64,000 nt of DNA from Oxyruncus cristatus (GCA_013399855.1 VXAY01001965.1:647248-711247), one strand, 5' to 3'; shown: positions 23,003 to 36,706, numbered from the stretch's first letter. Numbers and translations: made by a program. The notes: a model not told the origin generated them from the sequence alone.

Positions 23003-24145
23003 GTTGTGAGTAAGAGTGAAAACTAAGACTTGCTGACAAATATTTCCTTGATGACCTGATTGAAGAAAATGCTATCTTGTTTGGAAGAATCGAGCAGTTT
23101 TTCCAGTAAGGTGAGAAAAAGCCAGCTAAAGAATAAAATATGGCTATAAAGCTTCACGTAAATTACAGAAATGACAAAATAAAATATCTGTATATGCTAA
23201 TTATATGGTGTAGACCTAGTTTTGCATTTCCATAAATCTTTCTCTTGAATTGCTATATTGGCTAGTAATTAAGAGACTTATGACAAATTACTTGATTTAT
23301 AGTCTTAGCCAGGTCTGGACCTTACTATGTAGCAATTTCAGTAGGGAAGTTTTAAGATGCACACAGGAGTATGCCATACTTCGCTGAATGAACCTGCAAA
23401 GTCTTTTATGCTGTCAGATACTTCTGGAGTGTCCATGTATTTTATCAGGATATATGAGTTCTGGGAGATTTTTGTTTAAAACAAAAGCTCACAGTATTAG
23501 AAAGGGAGCAAGGCTGTGGCATCAGATACCTGGATATAACTACAATACATTAACACTGGGACTTTTTTAAATCTCAAATTAAATCATGTAAAGTATACGT
23601 AAAATTCAAATTTCATTAGATTTCCAGGAAGAAATCACTTCTTATGATTTCAGTTTTTGAATCTAATTTCTTTTTAGCCAATTGTACTGCATCAAAGAAA
23701 TGTATGGGTTTTTTTGTAGGCTGTTTTGCATAAACTTTATTTGTTCTTGGCAGAGAAGATCAAGGATCACCATTCCAAACATGACACAAACAGGTTGAAA
23801 ACTTGATTTACAAACTGTTAACAAAAAATTCTTTTCAAACACAGAGAGGAAAAACATTTTTCTTCTCTTTTGTCAGTGGTTTGGGGTTCTTTGGCTGGGT
23901 ACATTGGCTTTTTGGTGCTTCCTTTGTTTATTGTTAGTTTGTTTCTTTAAAGTGGGCTAATTAATTTTGGCTACAGCAGTGTATGTTTTGTAATCTTTAT
24001 ACATATGATGTACACAAAGTATTAAGAGATTAGCAGAACAGGTAAAAATACTTCTTTTTTACCTCATCTAAGGCAATCCACTTCTAGATCTTATATTAAA
24101 CTAATCATTACAGCCAATTTAAGCTATTTAGAAGTGTTAGTCATT
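23003..24145. other. AT-rich unique DNA, no gene recognised
   Basis: A T/G-rich stretch lies at about 23876-23950. No gene, RNA or transposon signal is recognised. Confidence 0.5.
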
Positions 24146-24170
24146 AAAAAAAAAAAAAAGAAAAAGAAAA
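24146..24170 (+). repeat. A-rich tract
   Basis: Fourteen A followed by GAAAAAGAAAA. Simple sequence, with no recognisable retroposon body upstream. Confidence 0.8.
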
Positions 24171-27100
24171 TACTTTAGAAAACTGATAATTTTACTTCAT
24201 GTCCAGGATCTTTGCCATGAAAAGTAAATATTTCCGTCTGAGCTATATAATACATTTTTGTAAGGAAACCAGAGCTTAGACCTTGATAATTACTGGAGGA
24301 TTTGCAGGACATTTAAGTATGATACATAGTGGTACCTGCTACAAAGAGGAGAATTTTATCCAAACAGTATGAAAATAAGGACTGTATTCACAGATAAGGA
24401 GAGGAGTTTTAATTTTATTTTAAGAGTCACACAAGTACATGTCAGCCATTATAATTATTGCCACAGGTTGGAAGGTTGCAAGAGAGCAAAATGTTTATGG
24501 ATTAGTAATCTCTTTCAGCCACAGGTGTCCAAAAGTGTTACTTCCCTTCAGAAAAAAAAATAAAAAGAAAGCAGAGAGGGAGAGGTGTGACATGTTAAAT
24601 ATAAGCAAGTCACACTTCAGTGTGGAGCTTCTAGCAAGGAACTGAGGGTGAATCCCTGAAAAACTCCTGTTCTACTACTGTAAATACTGTTTTGCAGCAG
24701 TGAAATCTTAATTAGTATTTTTCTGCCATTTAACTGCTCCAGTGGTAAGAGATACCTTGTACCAATTTTTATCTTTTCACTCCTCATCTCCCTCCCCTAC
24801 CCTTTTTTTTCTTAATTTCTCTGCCTAAGATTTCCAGGGGGAACGGTGTCTATAAATTAAACTAACTGGCCACAGTGTTATGTGATTATTGTCTAAGTGG
24901 AACAGATTTATCATCTTCAGTTTTTCATTTCCTGTTCTAAGATTTCTGTTAAATACATATTACTCATGAATGACAAAAGAACCAACAACAAGAGAGTCTA
25001 TTTCCCAGGGGGAGTAGGTACGTTCAGAGTGTGTTTATTATCGAGCTAATGCTCTTCACCAATAACCGATTGCACATTCTATTAGATTTTGTGCTCTGCT
25101 TTCTAAAAACTGTATATATTACCAGGTGGGGTTACATGTGTTAATCCACTGAGACCAATGAAAGCTACTGCCTCTCTTAATACTTCAGAACATTGTAATT
25201 TTTCACTCTAGTCTCTCATCACCTCTTCTATCCTGGTCTCATGCTAGCACGTTGGCTTGAGTGAGAATGCCTAGTAGAAGGGTCCAGAAGTACAGTTCCC
25301 TGTGTTGTAAATGTAAATTAGAGATCCATGGAGAATTTCAGCTCTCATAAAGTCTCACTTTAAGGTACCCTGGGTTGACTTAATTGTTATTAGTGCATTG
25401 CAATCTGCTTTAATTAATATAGTCCATTAACATATAATAAAAGTTCAAAATGTAATTGAAAATTGTCAAAAGAATCTGACTGATAATAAAAGATCTATGC
25501 CCAGGTGATAGTTTCTGTTTTAAACACATAGGAGCAACATTAAATATCACCTACATCAAATATATGTGCTCTTATCTGGAAGAGACCCCAGGTAAGCACT
25601 GCACACAGTATCCACCAAGCTTCCTTCTCTTCCTGACTCCCTGGCTCTGGGGTGTAGAAGCTGCTGTGTGATTTTGGAACAGAACAGGAGAATCCTTCTG
25701 TCCATGCCTGTCTGATGTTATTATTTTCTTCTTTTAATTTTTCTCATTCCGAAATACAAATGGCATAGTTCGATAGTGATCGCAATAACACGGGAGCACT
25801 CTGTGTGTGAGCAGCATTTGGCTATTTGCACTGTCCTCTGATTACAGCCTCTCATAAATGAAAATGATGTGCCTCTTTTTCACCTGTCACAAAGCCATAT
25901 CTCAGGAAATACATAGCACAGACTAAGAGGCAGACCTGGGATTTCTGCATTCTGTTCTTTTCTATTTGCCGAATTCTGTGTGTTTCAGTTGTCGCTTGCA
26001 TAAAATGGAGTACCAAAATTTAAGGTACATCACTGCTGCTGCTGTGGCTGTGGGGACATCCGTGCCCTAAATTTAAACTGACTTTGGCAAAACAGATGCT
26101 CAAGCACTTGCCTTGCTTTCAGTCTGAACTCCTTTGTTATGCTGTATACTACAGCAGTTTCAGTGTACATACCTCCATTAAAATCTAATGTTCAGATGCC
26201 TTCAGGTGCTGCAGTCACACCAGGGCTGTTGTTACGAGTTACCAAATACCAACTTCAAATGCTGAACTAAGACAATAAGTTACAAATCTGTTATCTGGAC
26301 TGTCAACAGAGATGGACAGACAGATTTAAAAATAATTTAAAGAATTTACTTAGAAATCTGACAATAGTTAAATTCTTAGATATTCTGAGTTTCAGCCCTT
26401 ATTCTGAATAAAACAGAGCCAGGATCTCACCATTAGCTCTGAGACAAGTTAGCAGCAGCTGATTCGTAATCCATGCTGCTAACGTTGGTCCACCCCAGCT
26501 AATTGGAGCAGTTCAAAACAAGTGTTGGGTGCTAGCTCAGCCCACAGTGAACCAGTTTGTGTCCAACACTCAGTCTAGCTCACTTTTCTTTAACAGTACT
26601 TTTTTCATCAAATTATTAATGAATCCAGCTCTAATCATTCCACCCACTCTGAGACATTTGACCTGAAGGAACAAAGTTGCCATATCTGACTAGATTCTCT
26701 TCACAATCAATGAGAGAAAACCATGCCTGAAAGGCAGATCATCCAAGCTAGGGACTTCACAAGGCAGTGTCATGAGTCTAAAGTTAGGTAAAATGAATCA
26801 ATTTACTATTGCTCTACTTTGTCTCTAGAGGAGCCAAAAAAGCCTCTCTCTTTCAATGATTTAACAAGATTTAGACACCTAAATTCTTCCTTATTGACCT
26901 AAACTTTGTGCAATGTGACAAGTAGTCACCTGTTCTCCTTTCACTTAAATGGGGGTTTTAGCCAAATGGACAAAAAAATTAGTTATCAAGTAAAAGCACT
27001 CTTTCAGTACTCCTGTTGAAATCGGCATTTTCAAAAGCCTTTTGCCAGAGTCTGCCACAATTTGTCAGTTGCATTTAATCACTACTTTGAACACTAGGCT

Positions 27101-28151
27101 TAAAAGAGGCCCATCTTACATATCTGGACATAACATTTCTTGCAAGGTTTATTAATAGGCATTATGAAAATGTAGGGAATATGACATTGAGAAGGGAGGA
27201 CAGATGTAACACCAATGAAACTTCCTACAGCTCAATGGATAGGGAAGTTTGCTGGTTTGTCTGTTTTTTAAATTTACAGGAAAAATCAAGCTATTCTTTT
27301 GCTGTGGAATCAAGATCCCAGAAAATAAGGACCAAATTAGTCTTATAAGTAATGGATTACAATGTCCCCTCTTTCTATAATCTTATCTCTTTAACCACTT
27401 ACACAGTAATTGTTCGACAAAAGACTGACACTTTTCTATTTCCTGGTTGTGATCCTGTAGGATTGCAGCCATTAAAGAATCATCAAGCAGAAGAAGTGCA
27501 AAGTCTTTGTTGCCCATTTTTCAAGCACCTTTATTAAGGTTTCTCTTTTTCATTTACTTGTAGCACATGATTTCTCCAGTAACGATGTGCTGGTGCTTGA
27601 TTTTCTTTCTGCTTGACAACAAGCTTGATTAATTTTTTTTTAAATGCCTTTTGGATTTAATTTCCTTCTCCTGGATTAACAAATCAAACTGAGCAGAGTT
27701 GGAGAACAGCTGTATATTCTTTTCCCACAATATTCCTGTATTTAAATTCTTGATTGTAGAGGGTGGACATCTATAGCATGTGAAGCTCTGGACTTGAATA
27801 GTATTCTTAGTATTTGGACTTGAGTAAATCAAGATAATGTTGGATACTTTAAAAGTAAAGAAGTTTGAAGTAAAAATTTTGATCTTAAGTTAAAGAATTC
27901 TCTTCTAGTAGTTTCCAGATTTTATAAGCTTTTTATCTAAAAAAGAAAATATTATTGTTCATGTCCCATGAAACACCTTTTAACATGACCATTTTTATCA
28001 TAAACATATTCTTAACTGTACCTAATTAAAGCTGAATTCATCTGTTTGTATAGATTTTGATCATTTTTAATGGCTTGCTTAATAAACAGTGTGTCTCCCC
28101 CAGTTTTTAATCACCCTGAGAGGAGAAGACCTGCACATTAGATCCTGTTCA
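24171..28151. other. Unique DNA, no gene or repeat recognised
   Basis: Nearly 4 kb without a recognisable transposon, the cleanest repeat-free interval near the centre of the window. A CTG/GCTG run at about 26032-26050 and homopolymer runs are the only simple sequence. There is no exon with a familiar protein family. If this locus holds conserved non-coding elements, this is a reasonable place to look, but a single sequence cannot show it. Confidence 0.5.
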
Positions 28152-28188
28152 TCCCAGGAGAGAGTCTTCTGGTCCCAGGAGAGAGTCT
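28152..28188. repeat. 21-bp period tandem repeat, 1.8 copies
   Basis: TCCCAGGAGAGAGTCT occurs at 28152-28167 and again at 28173-28188, with TCTGG as the spacer. Likely slippage. Confidence 0.85.
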
Positions 28189-28201
28189 AAGGTCTTTTCT
28201 C

Positions 28202-28233
28202 ATATATATATCTGTATCTATATATATATATAT
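28202..28233. repeat. (TA)n microsatellite
   Basis: Two TA blocks are joined by CTGTATC. The second block is the longer. Self-complementary and probably polymorphic. Confidence 0.85.
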
Positions 28234-28428
28234 GAAGAGTGTTAATGTCTTTAACTGTAATATTAAGAGAGATTGTGAAGAAAGGAGCTTGAACCCATTG
28301 ATGGCTACAGGAAGCCATGCCTTACTGAGATATAAAGATATAAGTCCTGGAATCAGAAGAAGAACAAGGAGGGAGAAGTACTACATATACAGGGTGGACA
28401 TAATGTTCCGGAATTTGTGAGGAAATGT

Positions 28429-28500
28429 ACTGAACTGAATTGAGATGAACTGAATGGAATGGAAGGGAAAGGAGGAGAGGGGATGGAAAGGGAGGGGAAG
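28429..28500 (+). repeat. (GAACT/GGAAT)n grading into purine-rich tract
   Basis: It begins with pentamer-like ACTGA/GAACT units, then GGAAT and GGAAG, and ends as an almost pure A/G stretch (about 28455-28500). The minus strand reads as a Ser/Pro/Phe-rich open frame (28353-28562), a composition artefact. Confidence 0.75.
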
Positions 28501-30382
28501 CAATACTGAGCCCAGAGGGGTCTGAGAGCCAAAGCTCTTCCTAAAGGCAAGCTGTTACTCAACGTGAGCTTCAGCTGAGGTTAGATTGGCAGCAGGTTAG
28601 AGGCCATGGTGTTCTCAACTGGGACAACCACACAGACGAAATCTTGCCACCGCACTGATAACCACTTTCTCAATGCTATAAGAGGTGGCAACTTAAGATG
28701 GAGTCTTGTGTAACAGTTTTTGCAGAAACTTAGTATGAACAGATACAGGATTCCTGCCAAAAAGGTGATTTTCATTATTCTCCAATTGATCTCAATCACT
28801 GATCATACACTACAGCTGAATGGATGGAAGAAAGAACTGTTGATTGAGGAAGGATTAATACAACTATCATACAGAAGCTACCTGACCATAAATGTCATTT
28901 GATGGGAAGTGTGGGTGGCTAACTCTGTACACTATTGTCAGGCATCCTAGGGTTATTCTACCCCAGAAGCAGGACTTGTCTTTTCTTTTTGTCAAGCTTC
29001 ATGAAGTTCCTACTTGCTGTTTCTCCAGCCTATTGAGATCTCCTTGAAAGACCACTCTGAAAGACAGAAAAACTGCCTGGTGTATCAACCACTCCTTCCA
29101 GATTTCTGTTGCCTGTAAACCTGCTGAAGGTGCACTCAGTCCCATTCAGTATGTCACATAATCTGTAGGTGTCTGTGTTTTCCTGAGCACTGGGCAAAAA
29201 GAACTTTTGTTATGCAGAAATAAATCACTGTTTGAATGACCTCTTATGGAGTTGAGCTGTAAACAGCATGCACAATCCAGTTTGAAACAGCAGAAATCTC
29301 CTTGGTGGTTTTCGTAAAACTTAGTAAAGCTGAGGATGTGCGAACTGAACTGCAGTGCTTCCACAGACTTTGTAAAAATCCTTGATGGAGTGAATTTTCA
29401 TGCTGTATACCCTAATACTGCAATTAAACTTGGCTGTACAGACAGGAGTGACATTCACCTTCATTTTGCTTGAGGGGACAACGGAGGATTGCACAGTTCA
29501 TTGTCATTTTTTATTAAAACAGATAAGAATGGACTCTAGGTTGTGACCCTTGTATTCAGTGAGACCTCCAAAAATCACTCAGCTGCAGAGATAACAATCA
29601 AGAGCACCCTCGAGGCTGTGTATGCTCTATATCAAGAGAACCAAAGAACCTAGTGAAAATGCTACATGAATATTTCCCTGGCTTTGTCCAACTGTTATTG
29701 CTCTATGTAACTGTCTTGTAAGATCAGCTCTGAAATTTTTGCAAGTAAAGTGGAATCTGAACATCTTGTCTTACTGCTGGTAACAATAATAAATAATAGA
29801 AACATAATTGTACTAGGCTGTGGAATTTCCTTCAGTTATGTACTGTACAGACTCATCAAAGAACAGGCATTGAGAAATACTGAAAATATTCATTATTAAG
29901 TAGTAATAACTCCATTATTTGTCATCTCCTTCCCATAGTAACACCAGGTAAATTCTTCCATTTACTTATCTTTACATAAATGTCTACTCCCTCTGCCTTA
30001 ATATATTAAATACATTTTAATCTGAGCAGACCAATTTGGGCAAAGTCAATATCTGGCCAGTTGTCTATAGCGACAGATGTGAGCTATAAATGTACATGAG
30101 GTCAAGCAATACTGTGTGGAATTTGTGGGTGCAGCAGTTAGAGAATGAAGAACCTGAGAAAACTTCAGGTTCAAGGTCTTCATGGGCTGCCCGGAAAAAA
30201 TCTTACACTCTAGAAAAAAAAATTTAAGCAGTGAATAATGAAAGAATTACTTTCTTGTTCCTTCAGATGATCAAGAAAATTGAGAGATTCCCTTTCCACT
30301 AGGGAATGGGCTTTCCCTGCTTAAAACAAACAAGCAAGAATCTGTGGATTTTGGTTCTGTGGGGACCTTTGTGTGTGGTTTG
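28501..30382. other. Unique DNA, no gene recognised
   Basis: Short overlapping frames on both strands (28581-28902 and 29146-29364) lack recognisable motifs. Nothing else is supported. Confidence 0.5.
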
Positions 30383-30398
30383 TTTTTTTTTTTTTTTT
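30383..30398 (+). repeat. Poly(T) tract (T16)
   Basis: Sixteen consecutive T after a short TG-rich stretch. Read on the minus strand it could be an old poly(A) tail, but no retroposon body is recognisable beside it. Confidence 0.85.
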
Positions 30399-31846
30399 AA
30401 TAGCTGTTTCTCAGTTCTTCTTATGGTTACCTTATCAAATACTGACTTTGATCATTCTTCCATATATTCCATGTACTTTGGTTTGCACCTGGGAAATGAA
30501 TGCTCAATAAAGTGCTCAGTAGCTCCTCTGCAGTGAAGCAAAGTTAAAGCTGACCAGCTGCATCAGAGACTACCCTTGTCTTTCATCTCTCTCTGTTACC
30601 CTCCTTTCCTCAACTCTCAAACCTTTATATCTTCTCTCATCTCCTTCTTTCTGCATTTAGCACAGCAGCATCTCCTTAGTTCATGTTTCTTGCTTTTACC
30701 CTTCACTTTTTCTTCTTCCAGCTACTCCATCCCCCCCAAGCTTCAGGACAGGGTTTCGGTGAGCTAGTGAGCTCCTTCAGCCCATTTGGGTTAGCAGTGA
30801 GACAGAATGCCCTGGGGTGCTGACTCAGCACGGCAGAGCAGGGACTGCTTTGCACAAGCATTTAAACAACAGTGCTGACGGTGGCTAAAAGAAAATCTGC
30901 ATGAAAATTACACAATCCATGAAATTTATTACACCTGCAGTTTGGTACTTGCATTCTTAATTTGCATATGATATTTTGCCTTCAAGTGACACAATATTTT
31001 AACACATGTACTTCTACATAAAAAATTCTATTCTGATCTAATAGAGATAATTTTCCAATACCTACAGTAAATGCCTATATGTCAAGCATTAGTATTTCTG
31101 AACGTCATTTGTTCTTTTAAATAATTTGGTTGTGGAAAGATCTTACAGCTTCTCAAATCTGTTGTTGTTAAGAACATTTGCATTAGAATATTTTTAGAAT
31201 CCTTACTCCCTAGATCTTTCTTCTTTGTTGCTTTGATTTACAGCTTATAAATAATTTGCAGAACGCAATTGGTAATTAAGTGCATTCTTACATATGCAAA
31301 TTCTAACGAATACTTCCCATGATTCTACTATTTTTATTAACATTACTACTGTTAGGCTGAGAATTCTTGAAGATCAGACCAATTTTTAATCGGTCAATGT
31401 TCTTTTTATAATTACCTGACTCATTTATTTTGTTTGCATGAATATTATTGTTTGCTTTATTTGATGGTGTTAACAACAGAGGAAATTAAACAACTCTGCA
31501 GGTTTGGTGCAGAAAGTAGTTGTAATATTAACTTCTACCAAAATTTTAACCTCTACTAAGGATATTTTATAAAAGGTATGAATATTTCTTTCTTTTCAAT
31601 GGTCAGGGAAATTTTACAGAAGATTAAAAAAATATATTTAAGATATTAATCTTAATTTTCTATGACTATAAATGCCAGTAACAAAAATGCTGTGCTAGGA
31701 GTCTTTAAAATATTGATTGCGTGGTTTAAATACAGTCATCTTCATATTTGGGTCTTAATCCAAGGCCTGTGTTTATTCATGAAAATAATTATCCCAGCTA
31801 TTTTTAACTCAGTCCTAAATCAAAATTAAAACACATCTAATAAAAA
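30399..31846. other. AT-rich unique DNA, no gene recognised
   Basis: A pyrimidine-rich stretch lies at about 30585-30740 (it gives a Ser/Leu/Phe-rich plus-strand frame, 30576-30767). The rest is very AT-rich, with no feature recognised. Confidence 0.5.
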
Positions 31847-32200
31847 TCATAGAAAGATGATTAAGTCATCCAGTCCATCTTCCTTCTTCACAGGTGGGGT
31901 CAGCTGTACTTAAAATTTTTGTCTGATCTGCTCATGGAAAATCCTCCGTGACTGAAACCCTACAACTTCCTAGGCAGTGTGTTCCAGTATTTAACTATCC
32001 TGGCATTTGGAAAACTTTTCCTATAGTCTAACCTGTATCTCCCTAGCTATGATTTAAACCCAATCTTTTTTTTGCTATTGTCATATTCTCATATTCCATG
32101 GTATTCTCTTTGCAGAAACAAATTAGCTCAATCTTTCCCTACAGAACATGCTATTTTAGCTGTCTGATCATTCCTTCTGGCCCTTGTTCCCTCCTCCCAG
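31847..32200 (-). mobile_element. Ancient CR1/L3-like 3' fragment
   Basis: Read on the minus strand, the segment follows the layout of a bird CR1 3' end. On the plus strand this shows as a degraded ATCATAGAAAGATGATTAAG, then CATCCAGTCCATC, then GGCAGTGTGTTCCAGTATTTAAC, then the 'acttttcctatagtctaacctg' block and TTTAAACCCAATC. Divergence is high and small gaps are needed, so this is an old insertion. The inner limit is uncertain: weak similarity may reach about 32250. Confidence 0.75.
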
Positions 32201-34382
32201 CTGCTTTTCAACTCATTTGTATGTTTCCTGAGTTTCTGTGTGCTGCAGTAAACATAAGTTCTCCATTTACAACTTCGGACCCTCGTAAAACAGAAGGATA
32301 CTTCACATACGTGTTATGCCACACTCCTCTTCCTGCACCCTAGGATGCTGCCTGGATTTCTCTGTATGAGCATGATTCTGCTCTGTAACACTAGGACCAC
32401 TCTACTTCTCACTGCCTTGAAGCTGTGGAATCACGTGGCAAAAAATATAAGATTTATTGACTGGAAAATGCTAACTAGAGACCTCTTTGCCTTGATGTCA
32501 GAACTGATTGAGATTGAGAAAACTGTTGACTGCACTAACATTTTCTGTACATTTTGCTTAATTATCCTACAGTGCAGTCAAACAGTCCTTAGTGAAGTGG
32601 AAGCCAGGATTTTTTTCCCCACTTCTTTGCTTCTCTGGCCACACACAATATTCCTGACATGAAGTACATAGTCTCTAGAGGCAACAGAAGCAGAGAAGGC
32701 ATACCACCACTTCAATCTAGCCTCTTCAAACACCTATGTCCTTTATTCTAGGCTGGACAGAGTCGATTTGAACTCTTACTGGCGAAAAGGGAATGGAATA
32801 CTTGTCTTTCACTCATTGTACAAGTGGTACAATCTCTGAGCATTTTGCTGAAAGACTTGATGCTCCCTGGCTATATGAAACTGTCTGGATGAAGCTGATC
32901 GATGCTGTTGCTATGTTAGGAAGCAACAGTTAGTACATCTAACAAATTAAGTGATGCCAGCAGTGCTCAGGTGCAAAAGGGAACAATAAGGTATTTGGAT
33001 GGAAAATTATCTTTCAAATGCGGTGGGAAAAAAAGTTGAACATGGTTCTAGGAGAACACTGAACATTTGAATAACCAATCCCATGAAAATACAGGTATTT
33101 GCAACAGGATTACTTGGTTCCTTATTACATTTTAGATATCTTCACTATGCCTTAGGTTTAACTAAAGTACCCAACTCCATATTTTCATCTAGGCCTCTAT
33201 TAAAAATGCCATTTGGCAGTTTCAAGGAAAAAGATTTAATCTTAATAAGAGTGGGCCAAGTCTGGAAGTTTCTTTACCGGGAGAAAAACCGAGGGTTTGA
33301 AACTGCACAGAGAGGTGTTTTTTTCTTAAGAGTTTTCTTTTAAACTACTACAAAGATATATAGTATTTGCTAGAAATGAAGAGGCCTGTCTCAATATGGT
33401 GGATTGAATTTTTATATGAGACTAAACTTTACAAATTTTTTAACCTGAATACAAGAATAAAATATTTACTAGGATATTTAAACTCCAGAAAGATTCCTAT
33501 CATAGCTGTAGTTCAAAATATATATAAACACAGGAAGATATTAAACTAGCCTTAGTGCATCTTAATTGTTTTTTTAGTAAAAAGAGCTTTGTTATCCACA
33601 GCTGCATGAGTCATCATTGAACAACTACCAACAGCTGTATTTGTCTGCAATTATGCTGCATTAGTCTAACACAGGACTCAAAAGAGTTGACTCAAGTAAT
33701 AAGAGTCCATTCCTTTCATCTTTATTTCAAGTGACTAACTTACCCCTATTGAATATAATTGGATTAGTCAACAAAGAAGATGATATTCAATAGAAAAAGT
33801 ATTTGATTAATATTGGCTAAATCCATTGGATACAGAGGTACTATGCTAAATAATATTTTCTGTTTTGTAGATGTGGACTGAAAGAGTGGAATCAGAAATC
33901 AATTGAAATTAATCATAATTTCAAATTAGCTTGCATGATTTTATCTGTAATATGATGTGAATGTATTTCAATTTGTGTGACCTTGATTGGGATTTAACAT
34001 ACAATGAATAGTTGGGATCTGTAGCAGTGTCTTTTTTTTTTTTTCCAGGAATAGGAAGTTATATCTTCACTGCAGTGAATATGGAGGGTCAAAGCCTTAG
34101 CTGATGAGAATTAGATGCAATCAATGAGCTTTTATCCATATTCATCAGCTGAATATCTAGACTAGAAATTTAAATTCTTGTTTCCCAGAATGTATTCATG
34201 CAAGTCAATTTATTTTGTCAGTGTAATCAATACCTCTGTAAACACAAGATGTTTACAATAGCATAACCAACATACTCTGGAGGTCATTACAATGATTTCA
34301 AATTTGTGTTCATCCATCACTATGGGGTAATATTAATAGATTCACAAAAGTTTCATTCAGTCATTTTTAGCAAATTAAATTA
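32201..34382. other. Unique DNA, no gene recognised
   Basis: An 81-codon and a 105-codon plus-strand frame lie at 32098-32662, the first overlapping the old CR1. An 86-codon frame lies at 33083-33343. None shows a known domain. There is a T13 run at 34032-34044. Confidence 0.5.
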
Positions 34383-34715
34383 GAATCATAGAATAATAGA
34401 ATGGTTTGGATTGGAAGCGACCTTAAAGATCATCTAGTTCCAACACCCCTGCCATGGTCAGGGATGCCAGTCATTACATCAGTTTGCTCAGGGCCCCATC
34501 CAGCCTGGCCTTGAACACTTCCAGGGATGAGACATCCACAAATTCTCTGGGCAACCTGTGCCAGTGCCTCACCACTCTCACAGTAAAGAATTTCTTCCAT
34601 ATATCTAACCTAAATTTCCCCTCTTTGAGTTTGAACCCATTACTCCTTTTCTTATCACTACAGTTCCTGATGAAGAGTCCCTCTCTGGCTTCCTTGTATG
34701 AATTATTGCAGTGTG
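34383..34715 (-). mobile_element. CR1 LINE, 5'-truncated, 0.33 kb
   Basis: A well-preserved CR1 3' end in reverse orientation. The 3' terminus is at about 34383 (AATCATAGAATAATAGAATGG, the complement of the ATTCTATG-type tail). The UTR block with GGTTTGGATTGGAAGCGACC and AAAGATCATCTAGTTCCAAC follows. Then comes the part coding for the end of ORF2 (complement of GLFTVRVVRHWHRLPR-like sequence). The copy ends by truncation near 34715. It differs in detail from the copies at 1 and 34 kb-distant loci, so more than one CR1 subfamily is represented. Confidence 0.93.
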
Positions 34716-36199
34716 CTAGGTAGGATGATCACAGAAGACTAGACTCAAGTTCTACCACTGACCTGGAGCCTGCTTCTACAGTGTACTCCTGAAATATTTT
34801 CTTCTTCATTTTTCACAAATTGCGTGTTCATTTTTGAAGTAACTCAAAATGCTGGATGCACTGATCATGTACTTGTGGATTCTTGACCCGATCAAAGCTA
34901 ATCTTTCTGAAACTGGTAGCACTGACATTTATTTGAGATTGGTAATTTAAAAAACTTTCTCAGCACCATTGAAGTTCAATGCATCAATTTTAAGGGTTTA
35001 AAGTAAATCTGGATAATTTTCATGTAGTGTTGATCTGCCGTGTAAGACTGCCTGTGCCCATGATGAATATTTCACTGGAAACATCATATTGTATTCTATT
35101 TATTTTGATCCTGCATTTTAATGGACAAATACTTCTATTACAAATGATGGTCGCTGAAATGCAGTACGATTCTGTAAGTTTCTTCAAGAGGACTGGTTGC
35201 CAAGGTTTGATTTGACTAGCTCAAACATTTAATTAAGTTCTAAATTTCACTGAACGAGTCATAGTATAGTGCTGGCTATAGGATGGCCACGAAGTCTATT
35301 TTCCAGTTGAAGTCTATTTTTCAGCTGTTGCAAAAGGTAGTGGTTTACCATCTAAGAGAGACAGTCTTTTGAAAAAAATATCAGTCTAGATCCTTCTACT
35401 CCGTCCATGTAGTTTCAGAAATTACTCTGCAAGTACACTCAGCTCTATTAACTCTGTTACTGTATCTGTGTGTTCATGTGGCACCTGTGGTCGGTCAGGA
35501 CCTGTGGCTGAGAGATTTTTGCATATACTTCATAGGAAACGAAATAGCATGTCATCAAGGCACCAGCTAGTTACAGCAAAATATTCAGTCATCCATTTAA
35601 TGGCATGAAAATCTCACTTTGACTAGTGAATTTTAACATGGGGAACTAAGCAAAAATTTTATCTCCAAGTAGCTGTGATTTTTTGGGGAGAGCGTCTCAA
35701 AACACTAGATAAAAAGATAGATTAATTATAATTGTATTTTTTAATTCTGTAAATTTGAAGCAGAATATGGTATGTATTTTATGGAAACTGAGCAAAACAT
35801 ATTTATTGACATTTTCTGTAAGCTGGATGAAATTCAATATATTTCTCATATGAATGTCACCAGGAATATTAGACTGTGTATACTCTTAAGAGCATCATCA
35901 GTACTGTCCAACTAACATGTATTCTGACATTTGGCCTCAAAATGTTTCATACAGAGGTCAGCATCAGTTGCCTTACTTCTTTCACAATGTGAATGTCTTC
36001 TCTACTTCTCACTGTTTATGGCAGTCATTATTAACTGTTGATTGAGGCATGATTTGTGTTGTAAACAGTGAGGCAGAGGACCCAAATGGAAAAGCTCTGC
36101 TGGGCCAGGGCCAGTGTATTCCAGTAGCCCTGGTGTCTCTGCACTGTACTCCCGGAATCAGAGTTAGGATATCCAAGGCACCTAACCACATTGTACAAG
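34716..36199. other. AT-rich unique DNA, no gene recognised
   Basis: Apart from the 18-bp duplication at 35291-35326, nothing is recognised. Confidence 0.5.
35291..35326. repeat. Tandem duplication, 2 x 18 bp
   Basis: The units 35291-35308 and 35309-35326 share GAAGTCTATTTT-CAG and differ at two positions. Confidence 0.85.
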
Positions 36200-36706
36200 G
36201 AAATAAACAAAACAATATTTCCAGTAAAAGGAAGAAATTGGCAGACTGGAGTGATTCCAACAGAGGACCACTGAAATATGAGGATGCTTAAGGGGCTGCA
36301 ACATATAATGCAGCATGTGAAACTGAGGGAGCTGTGTTTGTCCAGCATTCAGAAGAATGTAAGTGTGGCAACCTAATTGCTGTCTCCAAGGTTTTAATGG
36401 TAGAATATAGCAATGATGCAGTGTGATCATCCTCATAGAAGTGCCCAACAAAAGAGAAAGACACAACAAACAAAAGTTGCTTCTAAGTTTGCCTGAATGT
36501 AAAGAAAAAGCTTTTCACAATGAGATCAGAGACAGGAACTGCATGACTAGAGGGTCTAAGGAATCTTCACTCTTGCAGACACTCAAAACTCAGCTGCACA
36601 CAGCCTGCAGGAAACTGACATTATATTAATCCTGCTTTGAGAGGAAAGTTTGCACCAGAAAACTACAAATGTCCATTCCAACCTAAAGTATTCTGTAGTT
36701 CTCCAG
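36200..36706 (+). mobile_element. Ancient CR1 LINE fragment, about 0.5 kb
   Basis: The forward copy is strongly diverged but keeps the CR1 order: AGGATGCTTAAGGGGCTGCA (about 36280), CTGAGGGAGCTGTGTTTGTC (about 36323), and a GGCAACCTAATTGCTG segment. Then come TTGCCTGAATGTAAAGAAAAAGC, CAGGAACTGC, ACACTCAAAACTCAGCTGCA and CCATTCCAACCTAAAGTATTCTGTAG at the 3' end. The terminal 8-mer array is reduced to one degenerate unit. The 5' limit is approximate. Several open frames on both strands at 36009-36473 lie in or next to it and have no meaning as genes. Confidence 0.75.

Noticed and set aside
28388..28416. CAGGGTGGACATAATG phrase, resembling a mariner-type terminal repeat
   Set aside because: Only one end seen, no matching inverted copy within about 1.5 kb and no TA duplication found by eye.
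36009..36473. Several minus-strand frames considered as a receptor-type pseudogene
   Set aside because: No consistent motif order; they lie in or beside an old CR1 copy on the opposite strand.
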